DNA of 64,000 nucleotides, from IMG/VR virus record IMGVR_UViG_3300035698_018475, positions 1-64,000 of that record; one strand, 5' to 3'. The notes beneath the pieces were generated by a model. It saw only the letters and a list, made by a program, of their open reading frames with translations, was not told the DNA's origin and ran no database searches. The translations under genes and the position numbers were made by a program. Below are positions 1-7,822 of this stretch, piece after piece (within the stretch, counting starts at the first letter, position 1; each line of letters starts with the position of its first letter). This DNA is from a virus.

Positions 1-95
1 GAATAGGTAGATGCTTGGTAACTTTACGGCCTCCTCCCCAAAAGGGAAGGTAAGTCCTTAATGTGATGTTGCAGGTTCGAATCCTGCCGGGGCCT
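1..95 (+). other. tRNA-like T-arm, possible 3' part of a tRNA-like RNA
   Basis: Positions 71-87 form a perfect 5-bp stem with a seven-base loop (GCAGG TTCGAAT CCTGC), the classic T-arm of a tRNA, followed by CGGGGCC. I could not find a matching GGCCCCG acceptor strand at the expected distance; GGCCTC at 28-33 pairs only partly and would give an abnormally short molecule. It may be a tRNA whose 5' part lies before the window, a degenerate tRNA, or chance. Confidence 0.3.
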
Positions 96-292
96 TTGGC
101 TGCTGGGAAAATCAAGCCAATGTTGACTGTAGCACCAGCAGATAAACCATAAAGCTACAGCGTCTTGGTTGGGATGTTAGTGGATGAGACAGGCCACACA
201 ACTGCATGACCATCTATGCTGCGGTGCGAGGAAAAGGCGAGAAGTGGTGCGTGCCGGGGAAGGGCCGGCATAAATAAAGGAAAGGATTGAGT
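96..292 (+). other. hairpin-rich leader before the clamp gene
   Basis: No gene seen. Three perfect inverted repeats occur: TTGGCT (96-101) with AGCCAA (115-120); CTGTAGC (127-133) with GCTACAG (154-160); TGCCGG (252-257) with CCGGCA (265-270). The last sits just before the ribosome-binding site AAAGGAAAGG of the clamp gene. The stretch may be a structured small RNA or an mRNA leader that regulates the clamp gene. I recognise no known riboswitch class. Confidence 0.4.
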
Positions 293-1339
293 ATGAAGAT
301 TAACCGGGAACAGTTTATCCAGGATCTAGAGGTTGTATCTAAAGCCTTGGGTACCAGTGGGTTTGTGTTATCTTTCCAGTGCTTTAGGATACAGGGAAAT
401 ACTTTATTTGCAACTGATGGTGCTACTTCTATAAAACGGACAGTTGAGTATGATACTGGGGTTGACTGTGCTATATTTGGATTACCATTGTTGAATACTC
501 TGCGAAGTATAAAGGATGAGGAGATAAAAATAAGGGAAAAGGATGGTAATCTTCTGGTGGAGACCCAGAAGATTGAGGGGACTTTCAATGTGGTGGAAGA
601 TGCTAGTAAAATGTCTATACCATCCTATGGTAAAGCGAAGGGTGAAACTCTAAATCCTTCTTTTGTTGAGGCACTATCAAGTTGTAAGTTTGCAGCTTCC
701 AGGGATGAGACTAGAGGTTGTTTATGTGGAGTTTTTGTAGGTGAGAAATATATCTATGCAACAGATGGGCATCGTGCTATAAGATACTCCGTGGATAATA
801 ATTGTGGTGCTGGTGGTCTGGTATTTCCTATTAAGGTTATTGAGGTTCTGGAGGAACTATGTAAAGTGGGGGAGAAAATCGAAGTTGTGGAAAAAGAGGA
901 GAAGGTAATTATTCATTTCTCTAATACTGTTTTAGAAAGTTCCACGCTGTCTGGAAAATTCCCTACTGAAGTTGACAGAATATTCAAACAATACAAGGAT
1001 CTGTTGGAGATAAAGTTTTCTACCGATGTTTCTGATGTAGTTGACAGACACATCACTTTTCAAAAAGGAGTGATGGATATTGATCGCTTCACTACTATAG
1101 ACTTGGGAGAGGATTGTGCTTTCTTTAGCACAAGAGATCCTGTTGTGGGTAATTTGGATGAAGAGGTAGAAGTTGATTTTGTCCATGATAAGGATATTAG
1201 TTTCAATATCAATCCTATATTCTTACATAAGGTATTGAAGGAGGGCAACAAGTTGGAGTATAGTCCTTCTGGTAAGTTAATTAAGATATCATCCAATAAG
1301 TTCGAATATCTGGCTATGACTAAAATAGGAGTAGTGTGA
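293..1339 (+). CDS. dnaN-like: DNA polymerase sliding clamp, bacterial beta (DnaN) type
   Basis: A 348-residue protein, close to the usual length of bacterial beta clamps and much longer than T4 gp45. Residues 143-166 carry the family's best-known segment, ending in ATDGH (156-160) followed by RAIRY. The three-domain clamp would encircle DNA and hold the polymerase encoded next door. A TTG lies in frame at 287, but ATG 293 follows AAAGGAAAGG at good spacing and is preferred. A DnaX/RFC-like loader at 6692 supplies the matching partner. Function is confident from the motif, length and neighbours; the sequence is otherwise divergent. Confidence 0.85.
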   Translation: MKINREQFIQDLEVVSKALGTSGFVLSFQCFRIQGNTLFATDGATSIKRTVEYDTGVDCAIFGLPLLNTLRSIKDEEIKIREKDGNLLVETQKIEGTFNVVEDASKMSIPSYGKAKGETLNPSFVEALSSCKFAASRDETRGCLCGVFVGEKYIYATDGHRAIRYSVDNNCGAGGLVFPIKVIEVLEELCKVGEKIEVVEKEEKVIIHFSNTVLESSTLSGKFPTEVDRIFKQYKDLLEIKFSTDVSDVVDRHITFQKGVMDIDRFTTIDLGEDCAFFSTRDPVVGNLDEEVEVDFVHDKDISFNINPIFLHKVLKEGNKLEYSPSGKLIKISSNKFEYLAMTKIGVV

Positions 1340-1528
1340 AGTCGCGGCGGCGTGGCAGCGTCGGTGAGTTGTATACCTTACGCTGTAAGTGTCATTTGAG
1401 GGCTGTTACCGTAGAATGACCGTGCTAAGGTTGCCAAAGAAATGCAACTGAGGAAGGACTTGGCTTGAGGGTTAAACCAAGGTCGTGACTTTATTTTATA
1501 AAAGATAGTAAGACAAGGATTAGTTTAT
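1340..1528 (+). ncRNA. candidate structured RNA between clamp and polymerase genes
   Basis: A 189-base gap in an otherwise gene-packed region. It contains a row of perfect short hairpins: CTTAC (1377-1381)/GTAAG (1385-1389), GTCATT (1391-1396)/AATGAC (1415-1420), GTTGC (1430-1434)/GCAAC (1444-1448) and CTTGG (1459-1463)/CCAAG (1477-1481). A competing stem CAGCGT (1356-1361)/ACGCTG (1380-1385) excludes the first hairpin, as in a switch. Base composition is richer in G and C than the flanking genes. No known RNA family is recognised. Confidence 0.45.
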
Positions 1529-4054
1529 ATGGCACTTCAGAGATCTTTCTTTATTGATGAAGAAGAACTCCTTGCTGAAGAGAAGAAGAGGAGGAGTAAA
1601 AGATCTGGTAAGTCCAGGAGATCCACAGGTTCCACAAGAAAAGTGTTTAATTGTGAGACCTGTGGGTTATACGAGAAATGTCGGTCTCCTAAGATAGAGA
1701 GGTATGGAGAAGGAAGGAAGGGGATACTATTCATAGGGATCAATCCGGGGGCAGAAGAGGATAGATCTGGCATTCCCTTTATTGGAGAGTCCGGGGAGTT
1801 ACTTGAAGATATTGTAGACTGTATGGGACTCAGTCTGGATGAGGATTGTGTGAGGACCAATATAGTACAATGTAGAACCCCAAAGAATAGGCTTCCTACT
1901 GGGGAAGAAATTAAGAGTTGTCAATCAAGACTTATCAAAGATATACAAGAGGTTAAGCCTAAGTTGATTATAACTCTTGGTAAAGAGCCTACAAATACCC
2001 TTTTTCGTATGGTGGGTATGAGTGGTTATGGTATTGGAACCGTTCATGGGTTGGTCTTTCCTTTACAGAAGTTTAATTGTTGGATGGGTTGTACTTATCA
2101 TCCGGCATATATAGTGAGGGAAGGGGAGAAGTCTTATGATAGGGGAGTAGGTAAGAGAGATATACTTGCTTTTGATATTGATGACGCTCTTAGTTATTTG
2201 GATAAACCTATACCATCTATATTGTCAAGAGAGGGTTGTATACTTATACAGGACTCAGTGGATTGTATAGCGATCCTAAAAGAGTTTCAGAGGAATAAAA
2301 ATCCAGTAGCTTTTGATTATGAGACTACTTGTCTATCTGCTTTTAATCCAAAGGGTAGGATATTATTAGTTTCTTTGAGTGATGATCCAGAGGAAGGTTT
2401 TTGTATACCTTTGGGGATGAATGACTGGAATGATGTGGAAGAAGCTTATGTGTATCAAGAGTTTAAGAACTTCCTTGCAAGTGATGTTCCTAAAGTAGTT
2501 CAAAGTTTGAATATGGAAGAACTATGGAGTAGGATACATCTTAAACAACCTATAAATAAGTTTGTATTTGATACCATGATAGGGCATCATGTAATGTATT
2601 GCAGGAAGGGAACTGCCGATCTGGACTTCCAAGTCAGGATGCTTACCGGGGATGATTATAAGGATATGGTGGATAAGAAGAAGTTGGAGAAAGAGCCAGT
2701 ACAGAAGGCAGCTATTTATAATAATTTGGACTCCCGGCATACTGTATTATCTTACCAAACCAATAGGGGGAAGATGGATGATGGTTTGGCCTTTTTTAAT
2801 GAACTGCTTACCAGGGGTAGTGTCGTTATGGCAAATCTTACTGAGAGAGGAGTAAGGATAGATACTGAACTATTAGATACTCTGAAGGAAAATACATCAG
2901 AAGAGGTGGAAATAACTTTAGAGGAAGTAACTTCCTGTAAAGCTGCAAAGAGGTATCGTAAGGAGTGGGGAGATACCATAAATGTTAATTCCGGAGATCA
3001 GCTCATTTCTTTATTGCACGACCTATATGACTGTAAAGTAACAAAACGAACTGGGACTGGAATGCCCTCTACTGATGTTAATACTTTGTCCAAATTAAAG
3101 GAGGGTTGTAAAGATCCCGAGTTGGTAGAGTTCTTGGATTGTCTATCTTCACATAAGAAGGTTTTTAGTTTTCTGGGGAAGATAAAAACATTTGAGAAGC
3201 ATATATGTCAGGATGGGAAAATACATTCCCTGTTCCATCTGGATGTAGCAGAGACTTTCAGGAGTTCAAGTTCTGATCCCAACCTTCAGAATGTTCCCAT
3301 TCATGATGAATTACTGCAATTGATAAGGCAATGTATAGTACCTTCCAAAGGGAATGTGATTATAGAGGTGGATTATGATGGATTGGAAGTTCGTGGTATA
3401 GGAATGAATTCTAATGATAGAACTTTAATTGAGGAAATCAAAGGTGGGGATTCCTCAGATACCCATCGGTCGTGGGGTGCCAAGATATATCAAGTTAAGT
3501 TCAAAGAAGTAACTGAGGAGCAAAGGTACAGATCTAAAAACAGGTTTGTGTTTCCCGCTTTTTATGGGGCTGTTGCACCTTCTATAGCTCGTTCTTTGGA
3601 AATGGAAGAAGACTATGTAAAGGGTTTGTGGGACGAGTTTTGGGATAGATACAGTGACGTTAAAGAGTGGAAAGAGTCTGTAAAAGAGTTTTACCAAGAG
3701 CATGGGTATATCCGTGGGTTGTCAGGTTATAGACGGTATGGACCACTGAATGATGAGCAGTTAGGTAATACTCCAGTACAGGGAATTGCTTTCCATCTTC
3801 TGTTGGATGCCTTAATAAGAGTGGATGATTCTCTCACAGGGAAGTTGGTTAGGAGTGGTTTTAAGACACTACCTATTATTCAAATTCATGATAGTATTGT
3901 GTTTGATACTCCTCCGGATGAGGTGGAAGATGTGGTACCATTTGTTTCTGATATAATGACGTCCAAAAGATTTGATTGGCAATTGGATGTACCACTATCC
4001 GTGAGTTGGAAGATTGGAGAGAACTGGTTGGATATGAAGGATTTGGAGAATTGA
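1529..4054 (+). CDS. uracil-DNA glycosylase / family-A DNA polymerase fusion
   Basis: An 841-residue replicative polymerase with three parts. Residues 1-40 are basic and Ser/Arg-rich. Residues about 41-225 resemble family-4 uracil-DNA glycosylase: four cysteines in the iron-sulphur pattern (C42, C45, C115, C131), GINPGAEED (70-78), PKNRLPT (118-124) and HPAY (191-194). Residues about 255-420 are a DEDD 3'-5' exonuclease (DYE at 263-265, YNNLDSRHT). The C-terminus is a family-A polymerase: motif A DYDGLEVR (615-622), a divergent motif B around 666-680 ending in FYG, and motif C QIHDS (785-789), with Ser where HDE is usual. N-terminal UDG-like domains are known on some phage polymerases of the SPO1 type. 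Whether the glycosylase is active or only reads uracil cannot be told. Confidence 0.9.
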   Translation: MALQRSFFIDEEELLAEEKKRRSKRSGKSRRSTGSTRKVFNCETCGLYEKCRSPKIERYGEGRKGILFIGINPGAEEDRSGIPFIGESGELLEDIVDCMGLSLDEDCVRTNIVQCRTPKNRLPTGEEIKSCQSRLIKDIQEVKPKLIITLGKEPTNTLFRMVGMSGYGIGTVHGLVFPLQKFNCWMGCTYHPAYIVREGEKSYDRGVGKRDILAFDIDDALSYLDKPIPSILSREGCILIQDSVDCIAILKEFQRNKNPVAFDYETTCLSAFNPKGRILLVSLSDDPEEGFCIPLGMNDWNDVEEAYVYQEFKNFLASDVPKVVQSLNMEELWSRIHLKQPINKFVFDTMIGHHVMYCRKGTADLDFQVRMLTGDDYKDMVDKKKLEKEPVQKAAIYNNLDSRHTVLSYQTNRGKMDDGLAFFNELLTRGSVVMANLTERGVRIDTELLDTLKENTSEEVEITLEEVTSCKAAKRYRKEWGDTINVNSGDQLISLLHDLYDCKVTKRTGTGMPSTDVNTLSKLKEGCKDPELVEFLDCLSSHKKVFSFLGKIKTFEKHICQDGKIHSLFHLDVAETFRSSSSDPNLQNVPIHDELLQLIRQCIVPSKGNVIIEVDYDGLEVRGIGMNSNDRTLIEEIKGGDSSDTHRSWGAKIYQVKFKEVTEEQRYRSKNRFVFPAFYGAVAPSIARSLEMEEDYVKGLWDEFWDRYSDVKEWKESVKEFYQEHGYIRGLSGYRRYGPLNDEQLGNTPVQGIAFHLLLDALIRVDDSLTGKLVRSGFKTLPIIQIHDSIVFDTPPDEVEDVVPFVSDIMTSKRFDWQLDVPLSVSWKIGENWLDMKDLEN

Positions 4055-4055
4055 T

Positions 4056-4994
4056 ATGAATCTGGATAAATTCCAAGATATACTTCAAGAAAAGAAGTTA
4101 TTCAGTCCCGGACCAGTACCGAGTAAAATTGAGATAGATATATCTTACAGTCATCGAAGTGATCAGTTTGAAGGTCTTTACAAAGGACTTAAGAATCGTT
4201 TAAGAGGGAAGTTGAATATACCTGGAGAGTATAATATCTTATTTGTTGGTGGAAGTGGTACTTGTGCCATTGAAGCTGTATTAAGTTCCTTACGCAAAAT
4301 GAATATGGATTTTAGGGGATGTGGAGTTTTTTATGAAAGAGCTAAGAAGATAAGGGAAGATTACTCAGATGGTAGTATTAGAAGCAGAGTCTTATATTAT
4401 GTTCAGTTTGAGACCAGTGAAAGTTTTTATGATAATCCAAGAAAAGAAATAGTAAACAGTTATTATTTGGTTGTCGCTGATTGTGTTAGTAGTTTGGGAT
4501 TTTATCCTCTTCCTGAGGCAGATATAATAATAACCAGTTCTTCTAAGATACTTGGTGGTCTCCCGAGTTTGGGTATTATTCTATATAATGAAAATGCTGA
4601 ATCTTATATCAATGGTTATGGGGATTATTTGAATTTATTGAAGTATATAGAATATGATAAGAAAAATCAAACACCCCATACTGCTTTGATCCCACAGTTT
4701 ATTAGTTTGTACCGTTCTTTGGATAACTTGATAACTCCAGAGCAGATTGTGAAAAATTGTAAAGCATTGCATACTAATAGAGTTATATTTAAGTTCGAGA
4801 CCATAGCACCTGTACTTACTATTCTTACCAGAGATCAAGAGCAATTGAACCTTTTTCTAGAAAACTTTAGAATATGGAATATTGAAGTATATTACAATCC
4901 AGCCTATATGAAGAACTGTTTTCAAGTAAGTATGTTTAACTATAGAGATATAAGGTATTACGAGTTAATCAAAACCATTATTGAGGAGTGTTGA
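4056..4994 (+). CDS. class V (PLP-dependent) aminotransferase-like protein
   Basis: A 312-residue protein with the start typical of fold-type I class V aminotransferases: SPGPV near residue 18, then SHRSDQF, as in phosphoserine, alanine-glyoxylate and aminoethylphosphonate transaminases. The likely PLP lysine is K164 in the segment SSSKILGG, about twenty residues after an Asp (VVADC) that would contact the pyridine ring. It is shorter than most family members (about 360-390). It begins two bases after the polymerase stop and queC starts one base after its own stop, so the pair is probably translated together. Its substrate is unknown; a role with QueC in making a modified base is inference. 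Confidence 0.7.
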   Translation: MNLDKFQDILQEKKLFSPGPVPSKIEIDISYSHRSDQFEGLYKGLKNRLRGKLNIPGEYNILFVGGSGTCAIEAVLSSLRKMNMDFRGCGVFYERAKKIREDYSDGSIRSRVLYYVQFETSESFYDNPRKEIVNSYYLVVADCVSSLGFYPLPEADIIITSSSKILGGLPSLGIILYNENAESYINGYGDYLNLLKYIEYDKKNQTPHTALIPQFISLYRSLDNLITPEQIVKNCKALHTNRVIFKFETIAPVLTILTRDQEQLNLFLENFRIWNIEVYYNPAYMKNCFQVSMFNYRDIRYYELIKTIIEEC

Positions 4995-4995
4995 G

Positions 4996-5682
4996 ATGAA
5001 TGTAGTTTGTCATGTTTCCGGTGGAGCGGATAGTGCTTTGGCTGCGGTTAAGGCGAAGGTACGTTATGTGCCGGGAAAGAAGATCTATCCTCTATTCTGT
5101 GACTACAATCAGGTTTGTATGGAGCAGGAACTGGCTTGTGCAGCAGGGATAGTTCGTAATCTGGGTTTAGAGGAGTTAAAAATGGTCACTATGAGGGATC
5201 TTTGGACCTCCAGTGGTATGATTGATGGAGAGAGTGAGGAGAATCCTGATGTTTACACTCCACTGCGGAATTTGATGTTTGTCGCTGCAGCTATGGCTTA
5301 TGCAGATATTGTGGATGCAGATATTGTAGTTGTGGGTAGTAAAGGGTTTAGTAAGATACATGATGATCCTTACAGTTTTTATGATAGTACTCTTTCTTTT
5401 TATTCTTTAATGGAAGGATTATGGAATTACACTACTCAAAATAAGAGAATGGTAAAGATACTTCCTATCCTTGCCGAAGGAAGAAGAAATACCATGACCA
5501 AGCAAGAAGTTTATGAACGGTTGGTAGATCATGGAATCGGTTTTAATGATACTTGGAGTTGTTTCAAAGGTGGGGTTGAAGAGTGTGGGGAGTGTCATAA
5601 TTGTAAAATGAAGAAGGCAATTTTTAACATCTTGGATAAGAAGAATAGTAATTATGGTGTTGAGGATAATAGATACAAATAA
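4996..5682 (+). CDS. queC: 7-cyano-7-deazaguanine (preQ0) synthase QueC
   Basis: A 228-residue protein of the QueC family, which converts 7-carboxy-7-deazaguanine to preQ0 with ATP and ammonia. It has the PP-loop SGGADS (8-13), the segment TPLRN (88-92) where QueC usually has PGRN, and a C-terminal zinc site C189, C197, C200, C203. A TTG start at 4981 would add five residues, but ATG 4996 follows GAGGAGTG and fits the family start. QueD is encoded at 17121; no FolE or QueE is visible in the window. In phages this pathway usually feeds deazaguanine DNA modification or queuosine synthesis. Confidence 0.85.
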   Translation: MNVVCHVSGGADSALAAVKAKVRYVPGKKIYPLFCDYNQVCMEQELACAAGIVRNLGLEELKMVTMRDLWTSSGMIDGESEENPDVYTPLRNLMFVAAAMAYADIVDADIVVVGSKGFSKIHDDPYSFYDSTLSFYSLMEGLWNYTTQNKRMVKILPILAEGRRNTMTKQEVYERLVDHGIGFNDTWSCFKGGVEECGECHNCKMKKAIFNILDKKNSNYGVEDNRYK

Positions 5683-5693
5683 AGAGTCAAGGA

Positions 5694-6509
5694 ATGGCTA
5701 AAGAACTTTCTGAACAAGATATTCGGAAGAGGTTAAGAACCAAATATCCACCTCCTGTCTGGATATTCCTAGAGGAGTTAAGCAGGTATAACGGTTTCTC
5801 CCGTGGTTCTATGCGTAGTGCAGATGCTTTTGCAATAAATTTATATCCCTCACAAGGATGTAGTGTGGAGGGGTTTGAGATAAAAATGCAGCGGGGGGAT
5901 TGGTTAAGTGAGTTGAAGAACCCAGATAAGGCAGATGAATTCAAGCAATTTTGTGATAGATGGTGGTTGGTTGTGGGAAGTAGGGATCTTGTGAAGTTAG
6001 AAGAGTTGCCTCCAGGTTGGGGGTTAATGGTGCCATATAATGTAGGGTTAAGCATCAAGAGGGGAGCCCCCATGTTGAAGCCCGATCCTTGGGATATGGC
6101 ATTATTTACCTCTATTCTTAAGGTTGTGAGAGAGAATAGAGAGGATAAAGAGTATATTGATCGTATTAAGCATGAGGAGTTTGAGAGAGGTCAATGTAGT
6201 ACTGCAAGAAATTATACATCTCTGAGAGATAAATTATTTGCACTTGAAAAGTTAAGAGATGACTTTCACAAAAGTACCGGGGTAAAATTAAGCAGTTGGA
6301 ATTTTGAGAAGTTGGGGAAAGCTATTAGAATAGTTATGAGTACTAATAGTCTGCAAGAGTATTATCAAAGTATGCTTAGAATAATGGAACAGGGTACCTT
6401 TGAGCTAGAGCAGAAGGAGAAAAGTCTTTTAGAAATACGGGAAGTGTTAAAGAGTAGAGGTGTAGTTTTTCGTAGAAAAAGACCAGTTTCCCAGGAATGT
6501 ACTTCCTGA
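5694..6509 (+). CDS. MmcB-like / PD-(D/E)XK nuclease-like protein
   Basis: A 271-residue protein. Residues about 55-115 resemble MmcB-type DNA repair proteins of the restriction-endonuclease fold: FEIKMQRGDWLSELKNP, then CDRWWLVV and ELPPGWGLM. The E-x-K pair in FEIK would be part of the catalytic centre. The rest is charged and helical. It lies between queC and the clamp loader, in the repair block. The nuclease assignment rests on this pattern alone, so activity is inference. Confidence 0.55.
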   Translation: MAKELSEQDIRKRLRTKYPPPVWIFLEELSRYNGFSRGSMRSADAFAINLYPSQGCSVEGFEIKMQRGDWLSELKNPDKADEFKQFCDRWWLVVGSRDLVKLEELPPGWGLMVPYNVGLSIKRGAPMLKPDPWDMALFTSILKVVRENREDKEYIDRIKHEEFERGQCSTARNYTSLRDKLFALEKLRDDFHKSTGVKLSSWNFEKLGKAIRIVMSTNSLQEYYQSMLRIMEQGTFELEQKEKSLLEIREVLKSRGVVFRRKRPVSQECTS

Positions 6510-6530
6510 TTGGAGTATATTATATACATA

Positions 6531-6710
6531 ATGGATGAACCACGGGTAATTAAAGAGTCCAAGATGGATGTTTCTCTTAGGGAGCAGAGGGAAAGACTTG
6601 AGGTTTTAATGGCAGAAGCTCTTATGATGCCAAAAGAAGTTTTTGATCCGGAAAAGATTAGTCTAAGTATATATGGTGGTATGTTGCGAATATGTTGTAT
6701 CAAGAAGTAA
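6531..6710 (+). CDS. small hypothetical protein
   Basis: Fifty-nine residues from ATG 6531; an in-frame TTG at 6510 is a possible longer start. It is helical and charged in the first half and ends SLSIYGGMLRICCIKK. It overlaps the start of the clamp-loader gene by 19 bases, suggesting coupled translation. In T4 a small clamp-loader subunit (gp62) neighbours gp44, but I see no sequence resemblance here. Confidence 0.5.
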   Translation: MDEPRVIKESKMDVSLREQRERLEVLMAEALMMPKEVFDPEKISLSIYGGMLRICCIKK

Positions 6711-7639
6711 GACCAACTGATTTGAAAGATATTATAGGTAATAAATCTATAATAGACTCCATCAGTAAAGTGTTGGGGAGGGAATCTCGGAAACGACCAC
6801 ATACCTTTATGTTGGCTGGACCATCTGGATGTGGGAAGACCACAATAGCCCGGATAATGGCAAAAGAGTTCGGTTGTGATGCATTAGGTATTGAAGAGTT
6901 GAATGCTGCAAATACTCGTGGTATTGATACAGTTCGTCAAATAGTACAAGGTGCTCATATACTGCCTTTAACGGGATTGGCAAAGTGTTATATCTTAGAT
7001 GAATCTCATCAATTGACAAATGCAGCACAGCAGGCGTTGTTGAAAATAATAGAGGATTGTCCTTCCCATTGTTATTTCTTTTTCTGTACTACAGATCCAC
7101 AGAATATAATTAAGACTATTCATAATAGATGTACCAGATATGATGTGCAATTATTGGGCAGATCTGATATTGTAAATCTTTTACAAAGAACTCTTGATGA
7201 GAAAGCTGTTGGGAAGGATAAAGAAGTTCTAGAGGCCATAGCAGATGTTTCAAATGGTTCTCCAAGAACCGCTTTAGTTCATTTGGAGAAAGTTTTTGGG
7301 GTGGAAGATACAGATACTATTATAGATCTTCTCCTAGGTGGCACAGAAAAGGATAGTAGTATTTGGGATATAGTTAGTATCATTTGTTCGGCCCCCAAGG
7401 TTAGGAGAAAGAAGTGGAAGATAGCTTTAGCTCTTGTTAATAAGTTAGATAATGATTCAGAAGATATTAGGAGAACTCTTGTATCTTGTTTGTTGAAGAA
7501 GATGTCCGAGAGTGATGATGAAAAGGATTTGCAGGATTATATTAAGCTCCTACAGTTGTTTGATAAGAATACTTACTATGGGGGAAAAGCTTTACTAGGT
7601 AGTTTGATTGTTCAGGCTTGTTTTATTGATGAGTTGTAA
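6692..7639 (+). CDS. clamp loader AAA+ ATPase (DnaX/RFC-like)
   Basis: A 315-residue AAA+ protein that would open the sliding clamp and load it on primed DNA. Walker A is GPSGCGKT (43-50), Walker B ends in DESH (103-106), and the sensor and arginine-finger region reads HNRCTRY (144-150). The domain order and short length match phage and archaeal small RFC subunits or a truncated DnaX. It serves the beta-type clamp at 293. ATG 6692 lies inside the previous gene. Confidence 0.85.
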   Translation: MLYQEVRPTDLKDIIGNKSIIDSISKVLGRESRKRPHTFMLAGPSGCGKTTIARIMAKEFGCDALGIEELNAANTRGIDTVRQIVQGAHILPLTGLAKCYILDESHQLTNAAQQALLKIIEDCPSHCYFFFCTTDPQNIIKTIHNRCTRYDVQLLGRSDIVNLLQRTLDEKAVGKDKEVLEAIADVSNGSPRTALVHLEKVFGVEDTDTIIDLLLGGTEKDSSIWDIVSIICSAPKVRRKKWKIALALVNKLDNDSEDIRRTLVSCLLKKMSESDDEKDLQDYIKLLQLFDKNTYYGGKALLGSLIVQACFIDEL

Positions 7640-7642
7640 ATT

Positions 7643-7822
7643 ATGGATATTAGTAATATAACTTTTAGCCAATTTATTTCATGTTTGTTGGTTGTTGTTT
7701 TAAGTATACTGGGAACGACTCTATTTCTTTATTTTGGTATTAAAGCCATTATGTTAGGTTTTTACGAAGCTAAGTTATTTTTCAAGAACAAGTTAAAGGA
7801 GAATCATGATGAGAAAGGATAG
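7643..7822 (+). CDS. small single-span membrane protein
   Basis: A 59-residue open frame in the gap before the ssDNA-binding gene. It has one hydrophobic segment of about 24 residues (SCLLVVVLSILGTTLFLYFG), then a lysine-rich tail, so the C-terminus is probably cytoplasmic. It overlaps the next gene by 17 bases. Function is unknown. Confidence 0.5.
   Translation: MDISNITFSQFISCLLVVVLSILGTTLFLYFGIKAIMLGFYEAKLFFKNKLKENHDEKG

Noticed and set aside
1-95. A complete tRNA gene
   Set aside because: Only the T-arm is convincing; no matching acceptor strand or proper anticodon arm is found inside the window.
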